A stretch of DNA of 5,288 bases, taken from contig JADZDZ010000109.1 of NCBI GenBank assembly GCA_020850785.1, positions 1-5,288 of the forward strand. The letters run 5' to 3'. The position numbers and the translations under genes were made by a program. Position 1 is the first letter of the stretch; every line of letters starts with the position of its first letter. Below, one piece after another: positions 1 to 5,288 of the stretch. The stretch comes from Candidatus Sumerlaeota bacterium. GTDB taxonomy: Bacteria; Sumerlaeota; Sumerlaeia; SLMS01. The notes below the pieces were generated by a model, which saw only the letters and a program-made list of their open reading frames with translations, was not told where the DNA came from and ran no database searches.

Positions 1-848
1 ATCGTCACCGCCATCACAAGGGCCACAATGATCGAAAGAACCATGGCGGGAATCACCGGCTTTTTCATCAGCGCGCCCGCCAGCGTAATTCCCGGAGGAA
101 TCAACAACCACAAGCTGACGTTGAAGTGGGAGGTGATCGATGCGGACAGCATCTGCATCGATTCAGCATGAAACTCGGACTGCGACCCGTGGCCCACGAT
201 CACGTAGACGATTCCGCCGATCAACCATGCGGGAACTGTTGTCCAAAGCATGTGGCCCACATGATCGTACAGGTTCGCCCCTGCGGCGATTGGCGCCAGA
301 TTTGTCGTGTCTGAGACAGGTGAAATCTTGTCGCCGAAATAGGCTCCGGCAACCACGGCACCCGCTGCGGCGCCGGATGAAATCCCCATCCCCTGCGCGA
401 TCCCCATCAATGCCACGCCAACAGTCCCGATCGTTCCCCATGACGTTCCCGTCACCACGGAAACGATGCTGCATAGCACGTAGGCCGTAAGCAGAAACAT
501 CCCCGGCGAGATGATTTGAAGGCCGTAGTAGACAATCGTCGGGATGGTTCCGGAAACCACCCACGCCGCAACCAATGCCCCGACGACAATAATGATCAGC
601 ATAGCCGGCATGGCCTTCGAAATGCTGCTCACGATCCCTTCCTGCATCTCCTCCCAGGAGTAGCCGAGCCGCATCGCCATCAGTCCCGTGACGATTGCGG
701 AAATGATCAGCAGTAATTCGATCCGGATTCCCAGCTTCCCATATCCCACGCCAAGAATCAACATCATCGCCACCAGCGGAAGGAGCGCTTCAACCAACGT
801 CGGCATCCGATGTTTTTCTTTGATCGTACCAGAAGAGTTTTCAGTCAC
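1..848 (-). CDS. nhaC: NhaC-family Na+/H+ antiporter, N-terminal part (runs off left edge)
   Basis: This is an inner-membrane secondary transporter of the NhaC family (IT/ArsB-NhaC superfamily), whose studied members exchange Na+ for H+ and in some cases organic acids. The frame is open from the start to base 1 and gives 282 residues; complete NhaC proteins are usually about 450-500, so roughly the last third lies outside. After a short polar N-terminus come hydrophobic segments near residues 18-35, 43-60, 80-98, 115-133, 158-170, 202-218 and 246-260. The hallmark motifs are GTSWGTIGT (about 134-142) and AYFGDKISPVSDTTNLAP (about 169-186), with acidic residues Asp173 and Asp180 in the transport core. 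I chose the GTG at 846-848 because GGAG (859-862) lies 10 bases upstream. An in-frame ATG at 879-881 would add 11 Arg-rich residues but has no Shine-Dalgarno sequence. The gene is divergent from the peptidase operon. The family call is firm; the substrate is not. Confidence 0.92.
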   Translation of the reverse strand, partial: MTENSSGTIKEKHRMPTLVEALLPLVAMMLILGVGYGKLGIRIELLLIISAIVTGLMAMRLGYSWEEMQEGIVSSISKAMPAMLIIIVVGALVAAWVVSGTIPTIVYYGLQIISPGMFLLTAYVLCSIVSVVTGTSWGTIGTVGVALMGIAQGMGISSGAAAGAVVAGAYFGDKISPVSDTTNLAPIAAGANLYDHVGHMLWTTVPAWLIGGIVYVIVGHGSQSEFHAESMQMLSASITSHFNVSLWLLIPPGITLAGALMKKPVIPAMVLSIIVALVMAVT

Positions 849-891
849 AGGGTGGCGTCTCCGTCGGGGACCTGAAGGCATGAAATTACGA

Positions 892-920
892 ATGATAACA
901 CACAATTGTTATATTTTCCA
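892..920 (-). promoter_or_regulatory. Candidate sigma-70-like promoter for nhaC
   Basis: On the minus strand TGGAAA (915-920; 4 of 6 to the -35 consensus) is followed after 17 bases by TATCAT (892-897; 5 of 6 to the -10 consensus). Transcription would start near 885, leaving a leader of about 35-40 bases before the GTG at 848 and almost none before the ATG at 881. That agrees with the GTG start. The match is by eye and the organism's sigma-factor preference is unknown. Confidence 0.3.
895..912. repeat. Perfect inverted repeat, candidate operator
   Basis: ATAACA (895-900) and TGTTAT (907-912) are exact reverse complements separated by six bases. The 18-base site sits between the divergent nhaC and peptidase genes, overlaps the candidate nhaC -10 element, and its right arm overlaps a possible plus-strand -35 hexamer at 906-911. 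The arms are short and A/T-rich and no T-run follows, so it fits a dimeric repressor or activator site better than a terminator. No regulator gene is visible, so binding is inference. Confidence 0.4.
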
Positions 921-936
921 GTCCTGTCAATATAAG
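906..936 (+). promoter_or_regulatory. Weak candidate plus-strand promoter (upstream alternative)
   Basis: TTGTTA (906-911) and TATAAG (931-936; 5 of 6 to the -10 consensus) lie 19 bases apart, wider than the ideal 17. Transcription would start near 943, just upstream of the AAGGAG at 954-959. The -35 hexamer overlaps the right arm of the inverted repeat at 895-912. This competes with the candidate at 960-987. Confidence 0.2.
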
Positions 937-953
937 AGAATCTTGGTTTTTAG

Positions 954-968
954 AAGGAGTTGACAATG
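954..968 (+). promoter_or_regulatory. Strong Shine-Dalgarno plus ATG opening a short overlapping frame
   Basis: AAGGAG (954-959) stands six bases before an ATG at 966-968, the best ribosome-binding site seen in the window. The frame it opens is not that of the peptidase: it runs 77 codons and stops at 1197-1199, overlapping the true peptidase start at 1036 by 164 bases. The encoded residues show no signal sequence or recognisable domain and look like an out-of-frame reading of the peptidase. It may be a leader frame that limits peptidase translation, or chance; I do not call it a gene. Confidence 0.3.
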
Positions 969-987
969 CCCGCAGGTTTGCAACAAT
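960..987 (+). promoter_or_regulatory. Candidate promoter for the peptidase operon
   Basis: A perfect TTGACA (960-965) is followed after 16 bases by AACAAT (982-987; 4 of 6 to the -10 consensus). Transcription would begin near 994 and give a leader of about 40 bases that contains the AGGGAG at 1020-1025. If this promoter is the one used, the strong Shine-Dalgarno sequence at 954-959 would not be transcribed from it. The -10 element is poor. Confidence 0.28.
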
Positions 988-1019
988 GCGCGACCACGCA
1001 CTCAAATCCGGCCGATGAC

Positions 1020-1025
1020 AGGGAG
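1020..1025 (+). promoter_or_regulatory. Ribosome-binding site deciding the lipoprotein start
   Basis: AGGGAG ends 10 bases before the ATG at 1036-1038. The earlier in-frame ATG at 1015 has no such sequence in front of it and would add seven polar residues ahead of a typical signal peptide, so 1036 is preferred. Confidence 0.55.
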
Positions 1026-1035
1026 ACAAGAATTC

Positions 1036-2271
1036 ATGCGCAGCTCTGTGAAGATACAATATTCGCTGCTTTGTTTGGCATTCGCAATTCCCGCGACACT
1101 GATGACCATCGTTGGTTGCGCGTCCGCTGGAAAGTCGAAGGCTTCAGCGTCGGCACCGAAGAATGGTCACCTGATCATCATTGGCGGCGGCCTGGATGAA
1201 GCAAACGAACCCATCTACAAGCGCCTGATCCAGCGCGCGGGGCCCGGCGCCAAGTTGGGCGTCTTTCCTACCGCGAGTAGCCGTGAGGAGGCTGGTTTCG
1301 ACGTCGTGAAGGAAATCGACGGATACTCCTCCTCCGGCACCGCCGAAGTGATTGAAGTTCGCGAGAAAACCTCCGAAGCCGCCAACACGGAGCCCATTGC
1401 GACGCAGATCCGCAGCAAAAAGGGCTTCTTCTTCGTCGGCGGAGACCAGCGTCGCATTGTGAAGGCCTTCCGCCCCGACAGCGGCGATTCGCTCGGCTAC
1501 AAGGCGTTGCTCGATGTGCTCAAGGAGGGTGGTGTTATCTCTGGATCATCCGCCGGCGCAGCCATGATGAGCGATCCCATCATTGGCGGCGGCACCAGTA
1601 GCAATGCCCTGCTCAATGGAGTCACGCCACGCGAGAAGGAACCGAAGGACATGGCGGAGGACGAAGAGCCGCGCGGGATGCTGATTGAAAAGGGCATGGG
1701 CTTCTTTCCCTTCGGCCTCACGGACCAGCATTTCCTCGCCCGCGGTCGTTTTGGCCGCACCGTCGTTGGCCTTGAGTACACTGGAATCAAACGCGGCTAT
1801 GGCATCGATGAGAACAGCGCCATCGACGTGGACCTCGCCACCGGCGTCATCGAAACGGTTGGGAACGAACGCGCACTACTGCTGACGGACATGAGCGGTT
1901 ACAAGCATGAAGGCGATGCACGCACCAACATCCGCGTCAGCCTTCTTGGCGGCGGTGATCGCGTGGATGGAAAAACTGGAAAGGTTTCCATCGTGGAGTC
2001 CCGCAAGCCGCTTGTTGTCCAGACACCCAGCAACGACGTGATTCCCGCGCCTGCATCCATCTGGGAAGACCGGGCCTTCGAAAAGCTCATTGAAGCACTC
2101 GTGATGAATTCCGCAACAACCGCCGTGGGTTACGACAAGAACTTTGAAGTGCGCCTAATCAAGGATGAAAAGACGAAGGCATACATCGGCCCAGCGAACG
2201 ACATGAAGACGTTGTCCGTCGTGAATCTTCGCGTGGACATCGTTCCGAAGAAGACCGCAGCCGCAAAGTAG
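1036..2271 (+). CDS. cphB: Cyanophycinase-like S51 serine peptidase, lipoprotein
   Basis: This 411-residue protein belongs to peptidase family S51. Cyanophycinase, the best-known member, cuts the multi-L-arginyl-poly-aspartate backbone to beta-Asp-Arg dipeptides. The first 27 residues form a lipoprotein signal peptide ending in the lipobox IVGC; Cys28 would be lipidated, and Ala at the next position would favour the outer membrane under the E. coli sorting rule. Then come the first core strand HLIIIGGG (about 45-52), FVGGDQ (about 133-138), the nucleophile elbow SGSSAGA with Ser172, and DQHFLARGRFGR (about 230-241), carrying the catalytic His232 and three Arg at the positions that contact substrate in the Synechocystis enzyme. 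An acidic loop (about 201-212) lies between nucleophile and His. The C-terminal tail of about 100 residues makes it longer than the roughly 270-residue Synechocystis CphB. It probably shares an mRNA with the isoaspartyl peptidase downstream. The symbol is a family-level assignment; another beta-aspartyl substrate is possible. Confidence 0.9.
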   Translation: MRSSVKIQYSLLCLAFAIPATLMTIVGCASAGKSKASASAPKNGHLIIIGGGLDEANEPIYKRLIQRAGPGAKLGVFPTASSREEAGFDVVKEIDGYSSSGTAEVIEVREKTSEAANTEPIATQIRSKKGFFFVGGDQRRIVKAFRPDSGDSLGYKALLDVLKEGGVISGSSAGAAMMSDPIIGGGTSSNALLNGVTPREKEPKDMAEDEEPRGMLIEKGMGFFPFGLTDQHFLARGRFGRTVVGLEYTGIKRGYGIDENSAIDVDLATGVIETVGNERALLLTDMSGYKHEGDARTNIRVSLLGGGDRVDGKTGKVSIVESRKPLVVQTPSNDVIPAPASIWEDRAFEKLIEALVMNSATTAVGYDKNFEVRLIKDEKTKAYIGPANDMKTLSVVNLRVDIVPKKTAAAK

Positions 2272-2304
2272 CCGAGACATCCCCATGCATGGAATGAAAC
2301 TGCA

Positions 2305-3234
2305 ATGAATCACGGCAAGAATTGTCAGGATGGAAAGCAGCGCTGGGCCATCGCACTTCACGGTGGCGCGGGGACCATTCCCCGCGATTCAAGCGAAGCG
2401 CGCAAACAGCAGCATATCGTCGCGCTGACAGAGGCGTTGACAATCGGCCGCGACATCCTCGCGCAGGGCGGCACGAGCCTCGATGCCGTGGAACAGGTCG
2501 TCCGTTATCTGGAGGACTGCCCGTTGTTCAATGCCGGCCGCGGCGCCGTCTTCAATCGCGAGGGCGTGAATGAATTGGATGCCGCCATCATGGACGGGCG
2601 TGATTTGTCCGCCGGCGCCGTTGCTGCGGTGCGATATGTGAAGAATCCCATCTCGCTATGCCGCCGAATCATGGAGGACGGCGAACACGTCCTGATGGCG
2701 GGCCGTGGTGCTGAAGCCTATGCACGCAACAGCGAACTTGAATTGATGGATGACGCCTACTTTCACACGGAGTATCGCTACAATCAGTGGCAGCGTGAGC
2801 TGGAGATTCCAACCGCCGCCGTCAATCGCGGCACCGTTGGAGCGGTTGCGATGGATGTGCGTGGAAACCTTGCGTCAGCAACCTCAACCGGCGGCCTTGC
2901 CAACAAGATGCCGGGGCGCGTGGGTGATTCGCCCGTCATTGGATGCGGGACCTTCGCTGATAATACAACCTGCGCCATCTCCTGCACGGGGAATGGAGAG
3001 GAATTCATTCGCAAGACCGTTGCTTCGCGCATTGCTCTCCAGATGGAACTCAAGGCCCAGAGTCTTGATGATGCAATGAAGGACGTTGTGATGAACCGTC
3101 TCAGCCGCGACAGCGGAGGCGTGATCGGTGTCGATGCGCAGGGCAACGCGGTGCTTCACTACAATTCCGCAGGGATGAACCGTGGCGCGGCCGATTCCAC
3201 CGGACGCTTCCAAGTTGCCATCTGGGAATGGTGA
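2305..3234 (+). CDS. iaaA: Isoaspartyl peptidase / plant-type L-asparaginase (Ntn hydrolase)
   Basis: This 309-residue enzyme cleaves beta-aspartyl (isoaspartyl) dipeptides and, in known relatives, L-asparagine. The precursor self-cleaves so that a Thr becomes the N-terminal nucleophile. Visible features in order are ALHGGAG (17-23), FNAGRGAVFN (75-84), the cleavage site Gly176/Thr177 in RGTVGAVAMD, ATSTGG with Thr195, the substrate-binding GRVGDSP (204-210) and CTGNGEEFIR (227-236). Thr177, Thr195, Thr228 and Gly229 line up with Thr179, Thr197, Thr230 and Gly231 of E. coli IaaA (321 residues) at a constant offset of two. Cleavage would give subunits of about 176 and 133 residues. There is no signal peptide, so it should act in the cytoplasm. 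It begins 33 bases after the S51 lipoprotein gene with no terminator between, which suggests an operon that feeds cyanophycin-derived dipeptides to it. The Shine-Dalgarno is weak (GGA, 11 bases upstream); other nearby ATGs (2285, 2289, 2294) are out of frame. Confidence 0.94.
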   Translation: MNHGKNCQDGKQRWAIALHGGAGTIPRDSSEARKQQHIVALTEALTIGRDILAQGGTSLDAVEQVVRYLEDCPLFNAGRGAVFNREGVNELDAAIMDGRDLSAGAVAAVRYVKNPISLCRRIMEDGEHVLMAGRGAEAYARNSELELMDDAYFHTEYRYNQWQRELEIPTAAVNRGTVGAVAMDVRGNLASATSTGGLANKMPGRVGDSPVIGCGTFADNTTCAISCTGNGEEFIRKTVASRIALQMELKAQSLDDAMKDVVMNRLSRDSGGVIGVDAQGNAVLHYNSAGMNRGAADSTGRFQVAIWEW

Positions 3235-3255
3235 CTTCCCAAATGCGGCAGCCCG

Positions 3256-4407
3256 TCAGTTAACCAGAAAGGCATCCTGGGGCGTCATGACGACCTCTGG
3301 CGTGGCCGTGGAAGTGGGCGATGGAGTTGCCGTGGGCAGTGGACCATCGCCGTAGGGGTCTGCGGGATTGAAGGGAGGATTTGCAGCGCCGTTCACTGAA
3401 AGGCGGATTGGCGCTTTTGTTCCGCTCATGGTGTTGAAATCAAACGTGTCACCGGAGTAGAGTTTTGTGCGCAGCACGTTGGAGTATACAAGCGGCTGTC
3501 CATTTGTCACCTGCGTGCGCTGCGTGTTGTCATCCTCCCACATCACAAAGATCGCGCGTCCCGCCGCGCCGGACAGCACATGCCCAATGCGATCCTTGTT
3601 GATGAAAATGGATGCCCGTTCATCCCCAGCGACGGCCACGATTCGTGGAGTCGTACCGCCCTCCCGCAAACGCGCCATCCACGACAGGGGGCGTCCCATG
3701 CGATCGCGCGCATGGAAATGCGTGTCCGTGATGATGTCCTCCATGAGCGGACTGTTGATGAGTTTCGCCACCAAAGTATTGCCCGAAGCATGGGGATTCG
3801 CGAGCGCCTGCTGGCCTGTCGGCGCAGAGCCCGCAGGGGCAAAGATGAACTCACCCATGATTGCCATCCCGGCGGAAGTACCTCCAATCACGGCACCGCG
3901 ATTGTATGCCTCCTGCACCGCAGCCTGCAATTTCGTACCGCGCCAATTATCCGTGTATTCGGATTGGTCGCCACCAGCAAACCAGATCATTTCTGCGGAG
4001 CGGCACGCCCACTCCACGTAGTCAGTGTTCGCCTTCGCCACGGTATCGGGGATGATGGTTTCCACGGAATTCGGCTTCAGCGCGCCGCTCACCAGATCAT
4101 ACAGATAATCATTGTAGCCGTCCGCCCCACTCGTGCGCAGCACCACAATGTCGCCGCCATTCAGAATCGGATATGCCTGAGTTGCAAACGCCGCATCGAC
4201 CTCCGAACTGCCACCCATCAACAACACGGCGGGCCCGCCCACGGGCTGCCGGGGGGAATCGGCCGCGTCGCCCGTCAAGTACACCGTGAGGTTGTCGGGC
4301 TTCGTCGGCCGCGGCCCTGAATTTTCCTGCGCTGCCGCACGCAACGGCAGTGCGCAAAGAGCAACATGGCACAGCGTGGGAAGAAGGATGGAAGACTTTC
4401 GCAGCAT
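3256..4407 (-). CDS. Second S51 peptidase (cyanophycinase-like), secreted, with Pro/Thr-rich tail
   Basis: This 383-residue S51 protein is only distantly similar to the lipoprotein at 1036-2271. Residues 1-26 form a Sec signal peptide (basic MLRK, hydrophobic core, likely cut after AAA before QEN), with no lipobox Cys. The core holds VLLMGGSSEVDAAF (about 61-74), WFAGGDQ (about 142-148), the nucleophile motif GGTSAGM with Ser178, and DTHFHARDRMGR (about 228-239) with His230 and Arg234, Arg236 and Arg239. Thr replaces the Gln that precedes His in the other copy. The last 30 or so residues are a Pro/Thr-rich tail (PTATPSPTSTATPE) ending AFLVN. The start at ATG 4405-4407 is chosen because the signal peptide begins there and a weak GGA lies 8 bases upstream; the longer frame to 4515 crosses a terminator and would bury the signal peptide. 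It converges on the isoaspartyl peptidase with a 21-base gap. The family call is firm; cyanophycin as substrate is not proven. Confidence 0.87.
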   Translation of the reverse strand: MLRKSSILLPTLCHVALCALPLRAAAQENSGPRPTKPDNLTVYLTGDAADSPRQPVGGPAVLLMGGSSEVDAAFATQAYPILNGGDIVVLRTSGADGYNDYLYDLVSGALKPNSVETIIPDTVAKANTDYVEWACRSAEMIWFAGGDQSEYTDNWRGTKLQAAVQEAYNRGAVIGGTSAGMAIMGEFIFAPAGSAPTGQQALANPHASGNTLVAKLINSPLMEDIITDTHFHARDRMGRPLSWMARLREGGTTPRIVAVAGDERASIFINKDRIGHVLSGAAGRAIFVMWEDDNTQRTQVTNGQPLVYSNVLRTKLYSGDTFDFNTMSGTKAPIRLSVNGAANPPFNPADPYGDGPLPTATPSPTSTATPEVVMTPQDAFLVN

Positions 4408-4446
4408 GACACGATTCCAAACCACGGAGGATGTTTTTGGCGGATG

Positions 4447-4479
4447 AAAAAAAACCGGGGCGATGAACCGCCCCGGTTT
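4447..4479 (-). terminator. Strong intrinsic terminator, minus strand
   Basis: An 11-base-pair perfect stem (CGCCCCGGTTT at 4469-4479 with AAACCGGGGCG at 4452-4462) encloses a 6-base loop. Read on the minus strand it is followed by a run of eight T (4447-4454, the first three inside the stem). On the plus strand no T-run follows, so it acts for the minus-strand gene ending at 4500, whose stop codon is 20 bases upstream. It lies about 40 bases before the start of the second S51 gene. Confidence 0.9.
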
Positions 4480-4499
4480 GCTGTCCGAAATGACAACAA

Positions 4500-5288
4500 T
4501 CAGTACATTGCCCACTCACCAACGCTTGCAAGAGCGGCAGGGTTTGACCCTCCAATGCTGGCATTAACGGGAAGCTTCCCATCAACGCCGCCAATGATGT
4601 CCAAGCCGTACCATGGTCCGCTGCCATCGGGATAACGCGCCGCGCCGGGAGGCGCTGCGCCGTTGGAGGTCGGGTGCTCAACAATGCGTGGATCAGTGCC
4701 GGGAACAGTGTTCACGAACATTCCAGATTCCCCCGCCAGCCCCTTGGACTGTTCAGAGCAAAGGTACAGCCCGTCGATTAGCTGTGCCTGACTGCTGAAA
4801 TCTGTTGTCAGGAAGGAATAGGCCGTTGCCGCAGGGAGGACGGGTGTATATCCAGCCTGAATATCCGCCGTCAGTACCAAATGGATTTCCTGAAACTGGC
4901 CCTGAGTGGCGCCGCCAGCACGCATGAAAATCGCGTTGGAGGAGGTCTGATTGGTGGGAGTGAAGAAACCTTCCGTGCCCGCCGCAGAATTGTAGAAGGC
5001 ATTGGAAATCGTGAAGAAGTTGCCGGTTGCCGTTCCCGTCAAATCTTCGCGGTAGTAAAACCAACCCTCCTGCGTGCCCAACAGCTTGGGACGAATGATG
5101 ATCAGCGAAAGCCCAGTCACCGACTGATTGGCAACGGGGTGATGAAGCTCAATCACCTGCGGGCGGGAGGCTGCGGGGTAAGTTGCCCCGATGGTGCGAG
5201 TCTGCACCTCGTTGATACGCCATGCATTTAGCTGCGCGCTTGCGCTGGAAGCCATGGTGGCGATCACAACCGTTCCGAGAATCGCCGA
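4500..5288 (-). CDS. Secreted protein of unknown function, N-terminus beyond right edge
   Basis: The frame is open to the right edge and shows 262 residues. The first visible residues (AILGTVVIATMASSASA) are the core and cleavage region of a Sec signal peptide, with likely cutting before QLNAW, so only a few residues are missing. A GTG at 5265-5267 is in frame but would cut the signal peptide in half, so the real start is probably outside. The mature protein opens with INEVQ (about 25-29), then VIELHHP (about 45-51) and a short LSLIII strand. That order recalls the INEV...EL.NP...L.GW.L pattern of lamin-tail-type beta domains found in secreted bacterial proteins. The rest is rich in Gly, Thr, Ala and Asn with aromatic-flanked beta segments and shows no catalytic motif that I recognise. 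It is transcriptionally separated from the downstream S51 gene by the terminator at 4447-4479. That it is a real gene is well supported; the domain guess is weak. Confidence 0.75.
   Translation of the reverse strand, partial: SAILGTVVIATMASSASAQLNAWRINEVQTRTIGATYPAASRPQVIELHHPVANQSVTGLSLIIIRPKLLGTQEGWFYYREDLTGTATGNFFTISNAFYNSAAGTEGFFTPTNQTSSNAIFMRAGGATQGQFQEIHLVLTADIQAGYTPVLPAATAYSFLTTDFSSQAQLIDGLYLCSEQSKGLAGESGMFVNTVPGTDPRIVEHPTSNGAAPPGAARYPDGSGPWYGLDIIGGVDGKLPVNASIGGSNPAALASVGEWAMY

Noticed and set aside
163..564. 133-codon open frame on the minus strand
   Set aside because: It lies inside the NhaC coding region in another frame; the NhaC frame carries clear family motifs and this one has only low-complexity Arg-rich sequence.
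849..881. ATG at 879-881 as the nhaC start
   Set aside because: It has no Shine-Dalgarno sequence and would lie almost at the predicted transcription start, while the GTG at 848 has GGAG 10 bases upstream. It remains possible.
925..930. Perfect TTGACA on the minus strand as the nhaC -35 element
   Set aside because: No acceptable -10 hexamer lies 16-18 bases downstream; the only TATA-like sequence is 11 bases away.
966..1199. A real small gene, or a frameshifted 5' end of the S51 lipoprotein
   Set aside because: The lipoprotein frame already has a complete signal peptide and its own ribosome-binding site, so no frameshift is needed, and the short frame looks like a shadow beyond about 1036.
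3235..3255. Bidirectional terminator between the convergent genes
   Set aside because: The 21-base gap shows no stem with a T-run in either direction.
3580..4320. 246-codon open frame on the plus strand
   Set aside because: It is antisense to the second S51 gene, is rich in Arg and His in the manner of shadow frames in G+C-rich DNA, and has no recognisable domain.
4408..4515. Longer start for the second S51 peptidase at 4515
   Set aside because: The extension spans the terminator hairpin and the end of the upstream gene and would put 36 residues ahead of a normal signal peptide.
4109..4684. 191-codon open frame on the minus strand
   Set aside because: It overlaps two supported genes in another frame and runs through the intrinsic terminator; no domain is visible.
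1..5288. tRNA, rRNA, CRISPR array, insertion sequence or attachment site
   Set aside because: I saw no spaced direct repeats, transposase motifs, terminal inverted repeats or tRNA-like arms on either strand.

Overview
The window reads as ordinary bacterial chromosome with moderately high G+C (by eye), densely packed, with no RNA genes, CRISPR array or mobile element. The organism looks Gram-negative-like: there is a lipoprotein signal with a lipobox, and two further proteins with Sec-type signal peptides. A Pro/Thr-rich tail on one secreted enzyme would fit several poorly cultured phyla. Nothing here fixes the taxon.

Layout, left to right. (1) Positions 1-848, minus strand: the N-terminal part of an NhaC-family antiporter that runs off the left edge. 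(2) Positions about 849-1035: a divergent control region with a perfect 6-6-6 inverted repeat, candidate promoters for both directions and a strong but puzzling Shine-Dalgarno sequence. (3) Positions 1036-2271, plus strand: a cyanophycinase-like serine peptidase (family S51) made as a lipoprotein. (4) Positions 2305-3234, plus strand: a plant-type isoaspartyl peptidase/L-asparaginase (IaaA-like Ntn hydrolase), 33 bases downstream and probably in the same operon. (5) Positions 3256-4407, minus strand and convergent with the previous gene: a second, clearly different S51 peptidase with a cleavable signal peptide. (6) Positions 4447-4479: a strong intrinsic terminator reading on the minus strand. 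(7) Positions 4500-5288, minus strand: a secreted protein of unknown function, cut by the right edge, with a weak lamin-tail-domain-like start.

Read together, the centre looks like a scavenging module for cyanophycin or other beta-aspartyl peptides. Cyanophycinase is known to release beta-Asp-Arg dipeptides, and IaaA-type enzymes cleave beta-aspartyl dipeptides to aspartate and the partner amino acid. No cyanophycin synthetase is visible. The S51 enzymes carry export signals and the isoaspartyl peptidase does not, so the model is digestion outside the cytoplasm, dipeptide import, then intracellular cleavage. The divergent NhaC-family transporter may supply ion balance or an exchange function, but that is inference. 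The main novelty is two divergent, differently anchored S51 enzymes flanking one isoaspartyl peptidase.
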